Source: an uncultured Eubacteriales bacterium
Lineage (GTDB): Bacteria > Bacillota > Clostridia > Christensenellales > Aristaeellaceae
Direction of reading: 5' to 3'
Assembly (NCBI GenBank): GCA_900315315.1
Contig: OMYT01000002.1
Coordinates: 121,047-185,046 of the forward strand
Length of the DNA: 64,000 nt
The notes beneath the pieces were generated by a model, which made no database searches, was not told where the DNA came from, and was given only the letters and a program-made list of their open reading frames with translations. This document shows positions 47,476-55,367 of this stretch, piece after piece. The position numbers and the translations under genes were made by a program. Numbering within the stretch: the first letter of the stretch is position 1; each line of letters opens with the position of its first letter.

Positions 47476-48204
47476 ATGTCCGTATTAGAGAAAGTCCTTT
47501 CGCTGGCGGCGGCGGGAACGATGCTGGTTTCCGGCGCGATCAACAAGGGCGCGCCGCAGAACGATGCCGACGGGAACCTGTTCCTGGTGAACCGGCAGTG
47601 GATGGTGTCGGAGACCTATGAGCCGGCGGAACTGGACATGAGCGACGTGCTGGGACAGGTGCGGAAGATGCGCCCGGAGGCCGCGGAGGCCCTGCGGGAG
47701 ATGTTTGCCGCCTGCAAGGAGGAAACCGGCAAGACGCTGCTTTCCATCAGCGGGTACCGGTCCTATGCGAAGCAGGACGGGCTGTTCCAGCATAAGCTGC
47801 GCAACGTGAAGAAGAACGTTGAGAAAGCCATGGAATATGTGGCGCCGCCCGGCGCCAGCGAACACCAGACAGGCCTTGCAATGGACATCGGGCAGAAGCA
47901 TAAGGAAACGCTGGAAGTTTCCTTTGCGAAGACGGAAGGCGGCATCTGGTGCCGGGAAAACTGCTGGCGCTTCGGGTTCATCCTGCGCTACGGCGAAGAA
48001 TGGGAAGATGTGACCGGATACAAGTATGAGCCCTGGCATTTCCGGTATGTGGGGAAGGAATTCGCAAAAGAGATCCATGACGCGAATATTCCCTACGAGA
48101 CCTGGCTGGCAGAATATCGTGTGAAAGTGCTGAAGGAACTGCTCGGCAGGGATACGGGAATCAAAAAGAGCTGGACCGTACAGGAGGAGGAAACCGCTGA
48201 ATGA
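47476..48204 (+). CDS. D-alanyl-D-alanine carboxypeptidase, M15/VanY type (1)
   Basis: A 242-residue M15B peptidase. Zinc and active-site motifs are ISGYRSYAKQ (about 94-103), SEHQTGLAMDIG (about 131-142) and KYEPWHFRYVGKEFA (about 178-192), giving the H-D-H zinc triad. A weakly hydrophobic N-terminus (residues 5-21) may be a signal or anchor. It trims the terminal D-Ala from cell-wall peptides. The next gene encodes a second enzyme of the same family and overlaps by 4 bp. Confidence 0.9.
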   Translation: MSVLEKVLSLAAAGTMLVSGAINKGAPQNDADGNLFLVNRQWMVSETYEPAELDMSDVLGQVRKMRPEAAEALREMFAACKEETGKTLLSISGYRSYAKQDGLFQHKLRNVKKNVEKAMEYVAPPGASEHQTGLAMDIGQKHKETLEVSFAKTEGGIWCRENCWRFGFILRYGEEWEDVTGYKYEPWHFRYVGKEFAKEIHDANIPYETWLAEYRVKVLKELLGRDTGIKKSWTVQEEETAE

Positions 48205-49049
48205 AACGGATCATCTGTCTGCTGCTGGCGCTGATGCTTGTGCTGCCGATTGCGGCAAGCGCCGAGGACGACGAGCTGGATATTGAGGAGACCATTGAGG
48301 ACAGCGAACCGGAAGCCGGCGACGCGGCCGAACCCGAATGGAACTTTCCGCTGGCCCTGGAGGATATGGACCCGGAATATATCATCCTGGCGAACAAGCA
48401 CTATCTGCTGGACAAAAAATACGTTCCGAAGGATCTGGTGAAGGTGCCGAGCAAGCCGAAGAACGGCGGCATCTACTGGGCAGTCAAGCCGAAGGACGGG
48501 CAGAAGCTGCGCCAGGTCTGCGCCGACGCCCTGTGCGCAATGAACCAGGCGATCATGGACGACGCGCCGGAATACGGCTACAGGCCCTTGTATCTCAAGA
48601 GCGCCTACCGCTCCTACTCCACCCAGAAAACGATGTACAACAACCGCCTGAAGAAGAACCACGGCAAGGATGACGGCTGGGTTTCCAAACCGGGCGCCAG
48701 TGACCACCAGACGGGACTGGGCTGCGACGTGGTGCCGAAAAACTGGAAAGACAAGGCCATGAACGACAAGATGATGAAGGAGCCGGAATGCCAGTGGATG
48801 GCGGAGCACTGCTATGAGTTCGGCTTCATCATCCGGTATCCCGCGGACAAGCAGGACATCACGGAGATCAACACGGAGCCGTGGCACCTGCGCTATGTGG
48901 GGATTCCGGTGGCGACTTATATCTGGCAGAACGGCCTGTGCCTGGAGGAGTTTACGGAACAGCTGCAGCAGGCAATTGCGGAATATATTGCCGCCGGCGG
49001 GGATAGGAGTAAGGTGGAGGCGTATATTCAAACGCCTACGGAGGAATAA
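48201..49049 (+). CDS. D-alanyl-D-alanine carboxypeptidase, M15/VanY type (2)
   Basis: A 282-residue M15B peptidase with a clear signal peptide (MKRIICLLLALMLVLPIAAS, AEDD after cleavage), an acidic stretch (about 22-45), then LKSAYRSYSTQKT, GASDHQTGLGCDVV and INTEPWHLRYVGIPVA. The zinc triad is intact. The start codon overlaps the stop of the first carboxypeptidase (ATGA), so they are translationally coupled paralogues with different export signals. Two palindromic repeats follow from the first base after the stop. Confidence 0.93.
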   Translation: MKRIICLLLALMLVLPIAASAEDDELDIEETIEDSEPEAGDAAEPEWNFPLALEDMDPEYIILANKHYLLDKKYVPKDLVKVPSKPKNGGIYWAVKPKDGQKLRQVCADALCAMNQAIMDDAPEYGYRPLYLKSAYRSYSTQKTMYNNRLKKNHGKDDGWVSKPGASDHQTGLGCDVVPKNWKDKAMNDKMMKEPECQWMAEHCYEFGFIIRYPADKQDITEINTEPWHLRYVGIPVATYIWQNGLCLEEFTEQLQQAIAEYIAAGGDRSKVEAYIQTPTEE

Positions 49050-49175
49050 GGGGGCTTTCCGATCGCCCCCTTAAACCCCTTCGGGCAGAATGCTCAGATT
49101 GAGGAAAATGGGGGGGCTTTCCTTCCCTTCCAACAAAGGCGCCACTGGCGCCTTTGCCCCCCATGCCCCCTTCGG
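49050..49175 (+). repeat. Two palindromic repeats, copies 17 and 18
   Basis: Copy 17 (49050-49084) is the short form directly after the TAA. Copy 18 (49110-49175) has seven G, CTTTCC, then a nested hairpin CAAAGGCGCCACTGGCGCCT and the usual CCCCC, ATG, CCCCCTTCGG end. Confidence 0.9.
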
Positions 49176-49211
49176 CTTCGGATTCGGAGAGAAAATAGAA
49201 CTGTAAGGATA

Positions 49212-49892
49212 ATGTTTTTTATGAAACTACTGATTGTGGACGATGAGGCGCGGATCCGTGCTTTGATCGCAAAATACGCTGCCTTTGAGGGATATGAGAC
49301 CGATGAGGCGGAGAACGGCATGCAGGCGATTGAGAAATGCCGGGAAAACCATTACGACCTGATCATCATGGATGTGATGATGCCGGAGCTGGACGGGTTC
49401 TCCGCGGTGCGTGAAATCCGGAAGAACGATAACGTGCCGGTGATCATGCTGTCGGCCCGGGGGGAGGAATACGACCGGATTCACGGGTTTGAGCTCGGCA
49501 TTGATGACTATGTGGTGAAACCTTTCTCCCCGAAGGAACTGATGATGCGCGTGGGCGCGGTGCTCAAGCGCAGCGGGGAAGCCGCGAAGAAGGAAGACGA
49601 GACGATTACCGTCGGCGGCATCACAGCCGATTTTACCGCCCGGCGCGTCCTGATCGACGGGGAAGAGGTTGAACTGAGCCCGAAGGAATACGACCTGCTG
49701 TTCTACATGATCCGGAACCGGGGCATTGCCCTGACCCGGGAGGCCCTGATCAGCGACGTCTGGGGGTACGATTTCTTCGGCGACGACCGGACGCTGGATA
49801 CGCATATCAAACTGCTCCGGAAGCAGCTGGGGCCGTACGCGAACAAGATCACTACGCTCAGAGGGGTAGGCTATCGCTTTGAAAAAGAATGA
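49212..49892 (+). CDS. OmpR/PhoB-family response regulator
   Basis: A 226-residue regulator. The receiver domain has LLIVDDEARIRALIA, phospho-acceptor Asp in DLIIMDVMMPELDG (about residue 54) and Lys in DDYVVKPFSPKEL. The DNA-binding winged helix reads VELSPKEYDLLFYMIRNRGI and DRTLDTHIKLLRKQLGPYAN. It is paired with the histidine kinase gene, which overlaps by 14 bp. Starts at 49212 (AAGGA five bases before) or 49221 are both possible. Confidence 0.94.
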   Translation: MFFMKLLIVDDEARIRALIAKYAAFEGYETDEAENGMQAIEKCRENHYDLIIMDVMMPELDGFSAVREIRKNDNVPVIMLSARGEEYDRIHGFELGIDDYVVKPFSPKELMMRVGAVLKRSGEAAKKEDETITVGGITADFTARRVLIDGEEVELSPKEYDLLFYMIRNRGIALTREALISDVWGYDFFGDDRTLDTHIKLLRKQLGPYANKITTLRGVGYRFEKE

Positions 49893-50985
49893 CCTGGCTT
49901 TCCGGGAGCAGTTCCTGGCCGGAAGGCTGGGAATCCGGGCCAAGATCCTGATCTATCTGGCGGTGCTGGCGGGTTTCATCATCTCCGCCGTATGGATGCT
50001 GCAGGGAGTCCTGTTCCGCGGGCTGTACCGCGGGGCTACGGTGGCTCAGCTCCAGAGCGCGGTGACCACACAGTTCGTCCTGACCATCGGGGCGATTCTG
50101 CTGGCAACGGCCCTGCTGGGCTTTGCCATGGCGAAAAGCATCTCCGAGCCCATCATCGAAACCAACCGGGCGGCCAGGGAACTGAGCCGCTCGCGCTATA
50201 CCCGGCCGCCTCACAGCGGCGGATACCGGGAGATCGCGGAGCTGAACGATACCCTGATCCGTGCCGCGGAGGACCTGGGGAAGGTCGAAGACCTGCAGCG
50301 GGAGCTGATCGCCAATATCAGCCACGACCTGCGGACCCCCCTGACCATGATCGGCGGATATGCCGAGGCGATGCGGGACATTCCGGAGGAGGCGACGCCG
50401 GAGAACCTGCAGATCATCATCGACGAAACAAACCGGCTCAGCTCCATGGTGAACGAGGTGCTCGACTTCTCCCACCTGAGAACGGGCAATCTGGAGCTGG
50501 AGCAGACGGACTTCAATCTTACGGAAGAGATCCGGGAAATCGTGGGCCGGGTCAGCAAGATGACCGCGGTTGACGGCTATAAGGTTGTGTTTGAAGAGAC
50601 AGAAGACCGGTTTGTTCACGGGGACAGCAAACGGATCAGCCAGGTGATTTACAACCTGCTGGGAAACGCGCTGACCTATACCGGAGAGGACAAGACGGTC
50701 CGACTGACCCAGAAAGCCATCGGGTCCAACGTCCAGGTCAGCGTTTCCGACAGCGGGGAGGGAATTCCGGAGGCAGATCTTCCCTATATCTGGGACCGGT
50801 ATTACAGAAGCCGGGACAACCACCGCCGGGCGGTGATCGGCAGCGGCCTGGGGCTGAACATCTGCCGCGGGATCCTGGAAAAGCACGGGGCCCTCTACGG
50901 CGTTCAGAGCGAGATCGGAAAGGGGACGACTTTCTGGTTCCGGCTGCCGGGGGCATCAAACCCGACGAAGGATCCGGAAGAGTAA
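49879..50985 (+). CDS. Sensor histidine kinase
   Basis: A 368-residue kinase. Two membrane helices (about residues 20-42 and 57-80) flank a very short loop, so little extracellular sensing is possible; a HAMP region follows. The H box ISHDLRTPLTMIGGYAEAMR carries the phosphorylated His; N box VIYNLLGNALTYTGEDK, G1 VSVSDSGEGIPEADL and G2 IGSGLGLNICRGILEKHG are complete. It phosphorylates the response regulator encoded just upstream. The start is TTG 49879 within the regulator gene. The signal is unknown. A terminator follows the stop codon. Confidence 0.93.
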   Translation: MKKNDLAFREQFLAGRLGIRAKILIYLAVLAGFIISAVWMLQGVLFRGLYRGATVAQLQSAVTTQFVLTIGAILLATALLGFAMAKSISEPIIETNRAARELSRSRYTRPPHSGGYREIAELNDTLIRAAEDLGKVEDLQRELIANISHDLRTPLTMIGGYAEAMRDIPEEATPENLQIIIDETNRLSSMVNEVLDFSHLRTGNLELEQTDFNLTEEIREIVGRVSKMTAVDGYKVVFEETEDRFVHGDSKRISQVIYNLLGNALTYTGEDKTVRLTQKAIGSNVQVSVSDSGEGIPEADLPYIWDRYYRSRDNHRRAVIGSGLGLNICRGILEKHGALYGVQSEIGKGTTFWFRLPGASNPTKDPEE

Positions 50986-50990
50986 AAAAA

Positions 50991-51019
50991 CGGCCGATGC
51001 ATATGCATCGGTCGTTTTT
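50991..51019 (+). terminator. Bidirectional terminator between kinase gene and tRNA array
   Basis: CGGCCGATGCA and TGCATCGGTCG form an 11-bp stem with TTTTT on the plus side and seven A at 50984-50990 on the other, serving both convergent units. Confidence 0.85.
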
Positions 51020-51022
51020 GCG

Positions 51023-51094
<72 letters not shown>

Positions 51095-51099
51095 AATGG

Positions 51100-51172
51100 A
51101 GCGGTAGACGGGACTCGGACCCGCGACATCCACCTTGGCAAGGTGGCACTCTACCAACTGAGCTACTACCGC
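51100..51172 (-). tRNA. tRNA-Gly (GCC)
   Basis: GCGGTAG acceptor stem, anticodon loop TTGCCAA between CCACC and GGTGG, T-arm with GGTCCGAGTCC. Confidence 0.96.
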
Positions 51173-51186
51173 ATAAGGGAAAACCG

Positions 51187-51267
51187 TGCGGACGAAGAGA
51201 CTCGAACTCTTACGCCTCTCGGCACCAGATCCTAAGTCTGGCGCGTCTGCCATTCCGCCACGCCCGC
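51187..51267 (-). tRNA. tRNA-Leu (TAG)
   Basis: GCGGGCG acceptor stem (pairs with CGTCCGC with one G-U), anticodon loop CTTAGGA, long variable arm as in class II tRNAs, T-arm GAGTTCGAGTCTC. Confidence 0.95.
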
Positions 51268-51297
51268 AGACCAGGCACGGCGAAAAGCAGAAGGAAG

Positions 51298-51370
51298 TGA
51301 CCCATTGGAGATTCGAACTCCAGACACCTTGATTAAAAGTCAAGTGCTCTGCCAACTGAGCTAATGGGTC
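51298..51370 (-). tRNA. tRNA-Lys (TTT)
   Basis: GACCCAT acceptor stem, anticodon loop CTTTTAA between CTTGA and TCAAG, T-arm GGAGTTCGAATCTCC. Confidence 0.96.
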
Positions 51371-51376
51371 ATAAAG

Positions 51377-51448
51377 CTGGGGTGGCAGGGCTCGAACCTA
51401 CGAATGCGGGAGTCAAAGTCCCGTGCCTTACCACTTGGCTACACCCCA
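51377..51448 (-). tRNA. tRNA-Gln (TTG)
   Basis: TGGGGTG acceptor stem, anticodon loop CTTTGAC between CGGGA and TCCCG, T-arm AGGTTCGAGCCCT. Confidence 0.96.
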
Positions 51449-51492
51449 ACGTAGGTAAATCTGCCAGCTTGACGCCGAAGCCGGGAAAATGG

Positions 51493-51567
51493 GGTGAGTA
51501 GTGGGACTCGAACCCACGGTCTTCAGAGCCACAATCTGACGCGTTAACCAACTACGCTATACCCACC
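51493..51567 (-). tRNA. tRNA-His (GTG)
   Basis: Acceptor stem with the extra G at -1 pairing C73, anticodon loop TTGTGGC, T-arm GGGTTCGAGTCCC. The sequence after C73 happens to read CCA. Confidence 0.95.
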
Positions 51568-51577
51568 ATGTGATTGG

Positions 51578-51651
51578 CGCGCCTGGAGGGACTCGAACCC
51601 CCGGCCCACGGCTTAGAAGGCCGTTGCTCTATCCAACTGAGCTACAGGCGC
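51578..51651 (-). tRNA. tRNA-Arg (TCT)
   Basis: GCGCCTG acceptor stem, anticodon loop CTTCTAA between ACGGC and GCCGT, T-arm GGGGTTCGAGTCCC. First gene of the array after the promoter. Confidence 0.96.
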
Positions 51652-51724
51652 ATGCCGCAGGACGGCTTTCCAAAGTACTTTGGCGCTCCCAGAGGAAAGC
51701 CCCGCTTTCCGCTGACAGATAGAA

Positions 51725-51753
51725 ATTATATCACCGCGGAAAGCCTGTGTCAA
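51725..51753 (-). promoter_or_regulatory. Promoter of the seven-tRNA array
   Basis: Minus-strand TTGACA (51753-51748), 17-bp spacer, TATAAT (51730-51725): perfect consensus, as expected for stable RNA. Confidence 0.93.
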
Positions 51754-51775
51754 CCGGTTTTTTCACATCGCAGCG

Positions 51776-51804
51776 TTGACAAAAAACCCTGAAAGGCATA
51801 TGCT
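51776..51804 (+). promoter_or_regulatory. Promoter of rnpB
   Basis: TTGACA (51776-51781), 17-bp spacer, TATGCT (51799-51804). Divergent from the tRNA promoter; the two -35 boxes are 22 bp apart. Confidence 0.88.
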
Positions 51805-51810
51805 GTCAGA

Positions 51811-52136
51811 CGTGCGAGGTGAACAGACGGTCGCAGGCCTTCGGGCGTGAGGAAAGTCCGGGCACCGCAGGGCAAGGGTGCCGGCTAACGGCCGGCGGAG
51901 GCGACTCCAGGGAAAGTGCAACAGAAATAAACCGCCGTCCCTCGGGGCGGTAAGGATGGAAAGGCGAGGTAAGAGCTCACCCGCCCGCCGGGAGACCGGA
52001 GGGCGCTGTAAACCCCACCCGGTGCAAGATGCAACGGAGGCAAGCCGGCGGCCCGCCGCGTTCTCCGCAATCGCTTGAGCCGCGCGGCAACGCGCGGCCT
52101 GGATAGATGACCGTCCAATACAGAACCCGGCTTATG
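51811..52136 (+). ncRNA. rnpB: RNase P RNA, bacterial class A
   Basis: The universal conserved blocks are present: GAGGAAAGTCCGGGC (51850-51864), ACAGAAATAAACCGCC, GGAAAGGCGAGGTAAGAGCTC, GGTGCAAGATGCAACGG-type P10/11 region and the 3' block GGATAGATGACCGTCC, then CAGAACCCGGCTTAT. It is the catalytic RNA that matures tRNA 5' ends. It sits next to a tRNA array transcribed from a divergent promoter. Ends are set from the promoter and the conserved 3' block and may shift by a few bases. Confidence 0.96.
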
Positions 52137-52155
52137 GTCACGCTCGCACTTTCAA

Positions 52156-52180
52156 AGCTCCCGCAGGGGAGCTCGTTTTA
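52156..52180 (+). terminator. Terminator of rnpB
   Basis: AGCTCCC (52156-52162) pairs with GGGAGCT (52167-52173), followed by CGTTTTATTT. Confidence 0.85.
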
Positions 52181-52193
52181 TTTCCGTCCTTTT

Positions 52194-52649
52194 TTACGGC
52201 CGCAGCCTGGAAAAACTTTGCTTCAGCAGGGCGCGGCATTCTTCCTCCGGGCCGCCCTGTTCCCAGCGCGTCCCGGCGTGCAGGGCAGAATCCGCGGGCA
52301 GGTCATAGACACTTCCGCAGCAGCCCATATCCGGATCCGCCGCGCCGAAAACACAGCGGCCCAGCCGGCTCATTACCAGGGCGCCGGCGCACATGGGGCA
52401 GGGCTCCAGCGTAACATACAGGGTACAATCGGACAGCCGCCAGTCCCCGAAGGCTTTTGCGCCGTTTTGCAGGCAGAGGATTTCGGCATGGGCGGTGGGA
52501 TCATGAAGCTGCTCCCGGCGGTTATGATCTGCCCAGAGCAGGGTATCCCCGTGAACCAGGGCGGCGCCGACGGCAATCTCGCCCTCCGACAAAGCCTTCT
52601 CCGCTTCCTGCAGCGCGATCCGCATAAATGAGTGATCAAGATCGTTCAT
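52194..52649 (-). CDS. tadA: tRNA-specific adenosine deaminase
   Basis: A 151-residue deaminase with the zinc motif in DPTAHAEILCLQ (about residues 52-63) and TLEPCPMCAGALVMSRL (about 81-97), the H-A-E and PCxxC that bind zinc. TadA converts A34 of tRNA-Arg(ACG) to inosine. Start is put at ATG 52649 (MNDLDHSFMRIALQEAEKAL), the family N-terminus; the open frame continues upstream through a repeat-like palindrome but lacks family similarity there. It converges on rnpB. Confidence 0.93.
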   Translation of the reverse strand: MNDLDHSFMRIALQEAEKALSEGEIAVGAALVHGDTLLWADHNRREQLHDPTAHAEILCLQNGAKAFGDWRLSDCTLYVTLEPCPMCAGALVMSRLGRCVFGAADPDMGCCGSVYDLPADSALHAGTRWEQGGPEEECRALLKQSFSRLRP

Positions 52650-52661
52650 GATGCCTGAGTC

Positions 52662-52689
52662 GGGGGCCGGCCCCCAGAACCTCCTTCGG
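52662..52689 (+). repeat. Decayed palindromic repeat, copy 20
   Basis: GGGGGCCGGCCCCC followed by AGAACCTCCTTCGG. The CTTTCC centre is lost but the arms and the CTTCGG end match the family. It lies in the leader of tadA. Confidence 0.55.
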
Positions 52690-52819
52690 TCATTCTGTCC
52701 GGGCTTTTCCGATATCTTCATTATTATAAAGGCAGGCCGGATTGTCAATATTCAGCCGAAACAGAGAGAACAGAAAAAGAACAAAATGACATCTGAAACA
52801 TGAAAGTTTTTTCAATATG

Positions 52820-52851
52820 TAACCGGATATATAACCGAATTATGGTAGAAT
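52820..52851 (+). promoter_or_regulatory. Promoter with tandem TAACCG direct repeats (surface gene 1)
   Basis: TAACCG at 52820-52825 and 52832-52837, 12 bp apart, end 8 bp before a TAGAAT -10 box (52846-52851). The -35 position has CCGGAT, far from consensus. The layout matches promoters that need a SARP-type activator, and the -35 replacing repeats are shared with the promoter at 55368. Confidence 0.7.
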
Positions 52852-52914
52852 AGTAGTGCAATCAGGGGAACGGACCCCTGACACAGGAAGACCGGAAGGA
52901 GAGGACGGCCCTTT

Positions 52915-53760
52915 ATGAATAAGAGCAAGAAGCTGACGAGACTGGCAGCGTTCCTTGTTATCCTGGCCATGCTGCTCGCTTCGTTCTCTGCAGTATATGG
53001 CGACGAATTCGAGGTAACTGAGGAGCCGGCGGTCGAGGTTTACGAAGTAACCGAACCGGAGCCCGCGCCCGAACCGGAACCTGTGCCGGAACCTGAACCG
53101 GAACCGGAACCTGAACCCGCGCCGGAACCTGAACCGGAACCGGAACCTGAACCCGCGCCGGAACCTGAACCCGAACCGGAACCGGAACCGGAACCGGAAC
53201 CCGAACCGGAACCGGAACCGGAACCCGAACCGGAACCGGAACCGGAACCGGAACCCGAACCAGAACCGGAACCGGAACCGGAACCCGAACCGGAACCCAT
53301 CGTGATCGAAGTCGAACATGATGACGATGTCCAGATCGAGGAACAGGGCTGGGCCGATGACGATGACGAAGATTTCGGAGACGAGTCGGATGATTTCGGC
53401 GGCGACGATGATCTGGTTGAATTTGACGAATGGGACGCCGGCGCAGTGTCGGAGGATCTGCTTTCGCAGTTCAACAACCCGGATAATTTCGAAAAGGTCG
53501 AGTTTACCGGCAGCGCGGATATCCGCCTGAAGAATGCCGATGAACTGTTTGATGACGGATGGGACGGAACTGTGACCTTGGCAGCGCAGGTGCGCGAGGC
53601 CAGCCTGAGCTACCGTCTGGTATGGGAAGCCAATGACCATGACGACCGCGGGTGGTTCACCGTGGGAAGCGGTGATGAATACAGTTACACCATGACCCGC
53701 GAGATTGCGGAGCGTGAAGCCAATCGCGAGTACCGCGTCGTGATGTTCACAGTAGACTGA
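52915..53760 (+). CDS. Secreted Glu-Pro-repeat surface protein 1
   Basis: A 281-residue exported protein. Signal peptide residues 1-29 ([20 protein letters not shown] and on to YG). Residues about 47-128 are a Glu-Pro dipeptide tract of about 41 units with occasional Ala or Val. Then comes a strongly acidic linker ([19 protein letters not shown]) and a C-terminal beta domain of about 100 residues with [33 protein letters not shown] and YRVVMFTVD, an Ig-like appearance. There is no LPXTG motif or anchor. It is a paralogue of the gene at 55454. The Glu-Pro tract could span the cell wall. Function unknown. ATG follows GGAAGGAGAGGAC. Confidence 0.85.
   Translation: MNKSKKLTRLAAFLVILAMLLASFSAVYGDEFEVTEEPAVEVYEVTEPEPAPEPEPVPEPEPEPEPEPAPEPEPEPEPEPAPEPEPEPEPEPEPEPEPEPEPEPEPEPEPEPEPEPEPEPEPEPEPEPIVIEVEHDDDVQIEEQGWADDDDEDFGDESDDFGGDDDLVEFDEWDAGAVSEDLLSQFNNPDNFEKVEFTGSADIRLKNADELFDDGWDGTVTLAAQVREASLSYRLVWEANDHDDRGWFTVGSGDEYSYTMTREIAEREANREYRVVMFTVD
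53053..53298 (+). repeat. Glu-Pro coding microsatellite 1
   Basis: An in-frame 6-bp repeat, GAACCG/GAACCC/GAACCT, about 41 units. Variation is confined to third codon positions and a few Ala/Val codons, as in a slippage-prone repeat kept open by selection. Confidence 0.9.
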
Positions 53761-53795
53761 CATTTCCTTCTTCTTCATATTCTATCCTCCTTTTT

Positions 53796-53837
53796 CCGAC
53801 ATATTCCCACCAGGGAATATGTCGGTCCTCTTTTTAT
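53796..53837 (+). terminator. Terminator after surface gene 1
   Basis: CCGACATATTCCC (53796-53808) pairs perfectly with GGGAATATGTCGG (53813-53825), followed by TCCTCTTTTT. Confidence 0.93.
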
Positions 53838-53866
53838 AGAAAAGCTATTTTTTTCAAAATAAATAC

Positions 53867-53895
53867 TTGTCAAACAGGCAAAAGCCTGTTAAACT
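53867..53895 (+). promoter_or_regulatory. Promoter of the SARP regulator gene, with spacer palindrome
   Basis: TTGTCA (53867-53872), 17-bp spacer, TAAACT (53890-53895). The spacer contains AACAGGC-AAAA-GCCTGTT (53873-53890), a perfect dyad that may be an operator. Confidence 0.65.
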
Positions 53896-53896
53896 G

Positions 53897-53921
53897 TAAC
53901 CGAATTTGGGAAAAGTAACCA
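53897..53921 (+). promoter_or_regulatory. TAACCG/TAACCA sites downstream of the regulator promoter
   Basis: TAACCG (53897-53902) and TAACCA (53916-53921) start two bases after the -10 box. Their match to the promoter repeats of the neighbouring surface genes suggests autoregulation; the spacing (19 bp) differs. Confidence 0.4.
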
Positions 53922-53998
53922 AATTATTACGCAATGACACAGATATGAAACAAAAATGAACCAATTAACAGGGGCAAAGTAACACAGGAGGAGAAATC

Positions 53999-55231
53999 AT
54001 GGCGGACAGCATCCGGATCCAGATGATGGATCACTTCCTCATTTATATTGATGAAAAGAAAACGGATCATCTGGCGGCAAAGTCCAAGAAGGGCGCTGCA
54101 CTGGTGCAGTATCTGATCCTGAACGAAGGAGAACCCGTTCCGAACCAGAAACTGCTGGCAGCCCTGTGGGATGAGGAAAAAAGTACTAATCCCGAGAACG
54201 CGCTGAAAACGCTGGTCAGCCGTCTGCGCGTCCTGCTGAACCAGATCGACCCGAGCCTGGGCGCCTGCGTGGTGTCCGACCGCGGGGCGTATCACTGGGA
54301 AAAGACGGAAGGGATGACCATCGACCTGTATGAGATCGATGCGATCTTCGAGCGCCTTGCGGAAAACAACGTACCGGTTCCCGAGCAGCGGAGACTGTAT
54401 AACCAGCTGCTGGAAAAATACCAGGGCGACCTGCTTCAGCACAGTGAACAGAACGAATGGGCGCTGGCCAAGGCTACCACGCTGCACAACAAGTATATGG
54501 CAGCGATTTATGCCTATATCGAACTGCTGAAGTCCAAGGCGCAGCACGCCGACATCGTGAGCGTTTGCCGCCGGGCACTGGATATCGATTCCTTTGACGA
54601 CCGGCTGCATATGGAGCTGATGTCCGCCCTGATCAAAATCAACCGGACCGGCGAAGCCATGGTGCAGTACAAGCACGTGGTCCAGCTGAATTACCGCTAC
54701 CTCGGCGTCCAACCCAGCGAGGATCTGCAGGAATTCTACAAGCAGATCGTTTCCGCGGGCAAAACATTGGACTTCAACCTGGAATCCATCCGCAACGAAC
54801 TGCGGGAGAGCGGTGACCGCCGCGGCGCTTTCGTGTGCGAATATACCGTGTTCAAGGAAATCTTCAACCTGCAGATGCGCAACCTGGAGCGCCTGGGCGC
54901 AACGATGTTCCTGGCGATCATCATGGTCTCCCCCTATAACGACAAGGAGATCGATTCGATGCGGCAGGACAACATCATGAGCGGCCTGCTGGAAATCCTT
55001 AAAAAGAATCTGCGCAAGGGCGACACAATCACCCGCTTCGCGCCGACTATCTTCGCGCTGCTGCTGCCCACGGTGAACTACAACACGGGCGGCATGGTGC
55101 TGGAACGCATCAAGCGCGTTTTCTACCGGAGTTTCCCCAACAGCAATATCGTGTTCAACTACCGTGTCGGACCGCTCAGCTCCCAGGGCATGCCCCTGCA
55201 GGATCCCGCGCTGGAGCCCAGAACGGAGTAA
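53999..55231 (+). CDS. SARP-type transcriptional regulator with BTAD and C-terminal GGDEF-like domain
   Basis: A 410-residue cytosolic regulator. Residues 1-100 are an OmpR-type winged helix (KGAALVQYLILNEGEPVPNQ, LLAALWDEEKSTNPENALKT, LVSRLRVLL). Residues 105-255 are a BTAD helical-repeat domain (YEIDAIFERLAENN, LLEKYQGDLLQHSEQNEWAL, DIVSVCRRALDIDSFDDRLH, VQLNYRYLGVQPSEDLQEFY), the SARP signature. Residues 275-400 resemble a degenerate GGDEF domain (LLEILKKNLRKGDTITRFAP, FALLLPTVN) without GGDEF itself. SARPs activate promoters by binding direct repeats near -35; such repeats precede both flanking surface genes, the likely targets. ATG follows CAGGAGGAG. Confidence 0.88.
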   Translation: MADSIRIQMMDHFLIYIDEKKTDHLAAKSKKGAALVQYLILNEGEPVPNQKLLAALWDEEKSTNPENALKTLVSRLRVLLNQIDPSLGACVVSDRGAYHWEKTEGMTIDLYEIDAIFERLAENNVPVPEQRRLYNQLLEKYQGDLLQHSEQNEWALAKATTLHNKYMAAIYAYIELLKSKAQHADIVSVCRRALDIDSFDDRLHMELMSALIKINRTGEAMVQYKHVVQLNYRYLGVQPSEDLQEFYKQIVSAGKTLDFNLESIRNELRESGDRRGAFVCEYTVFKEIFNLQMRNLERLGATMFLAIIMVSPYNDKEIDSMRQDNIMSGLLEILKKNLRKGDTITRFAPTIFALLLPTVNYNTGGMVLERIKRVFYRSFPNSNIVFNYRVGPLSSQGMPLQDPALEPRTE

Positions 55232-55235
55232 GGGC

Positions 55236-55273
55236 GGGGGGACTTTCCGATCGCCCCCCCGAACCCCCTTCGG
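55236..55273 (+). repeat. Palindromic CTTTCCGATCG repeat, copy 19
   Basis: GGGGGGACTTTCCGATCG, seven C, GAA, CCCCCTTCGG. An A is inserted after the G arm. It starts four bases after the regulator stop codon. Confidence 0.88.
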
Positions 55274-55308
55274 CCGAGTATTTGTTATGGTAGTAATGGA
55301 TAAAAGGC

Positions 55309-55335
55309 AACGCCCTGCGAATGCGGGGCGTTTTG
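55309..55335 (+). terminator. Terminator after the SARP gene
   Basis: AACGCCC (55309-55315) and GGGCGTT (55326-55332) with inner TGC/GCG pairing, followed by TTTT. Confidence 0.75.
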
Positions 55336-55367
55336 TCAAATCAAAACATTCTTTATTTCGGCCTATG

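Noticed and set aside
50917-50930. Reverse-orientation copy of the repeat (GATCGGAAAG)
   Set aside because: It is part of the histidine kinase coding sequence without arms or CTTCGG partner.
53053-53298. CRISPR-like or tandem repeat array
   Set aside because: The period is 6 bp, there are no spacers, and it is in frame in an exported protein gene.
53040-53477. Minus-strand Gly-Ser repeat protein opposite the Glu-Pro tract (and the Phe-Arg version in another frame)
   Set aside because: These arise from reading the 6-bp Glu-Pro microsatellite on the other strand; no signal peptide, ribosome site or promoter. The same holds at 55363-55812 and 55511-56443.
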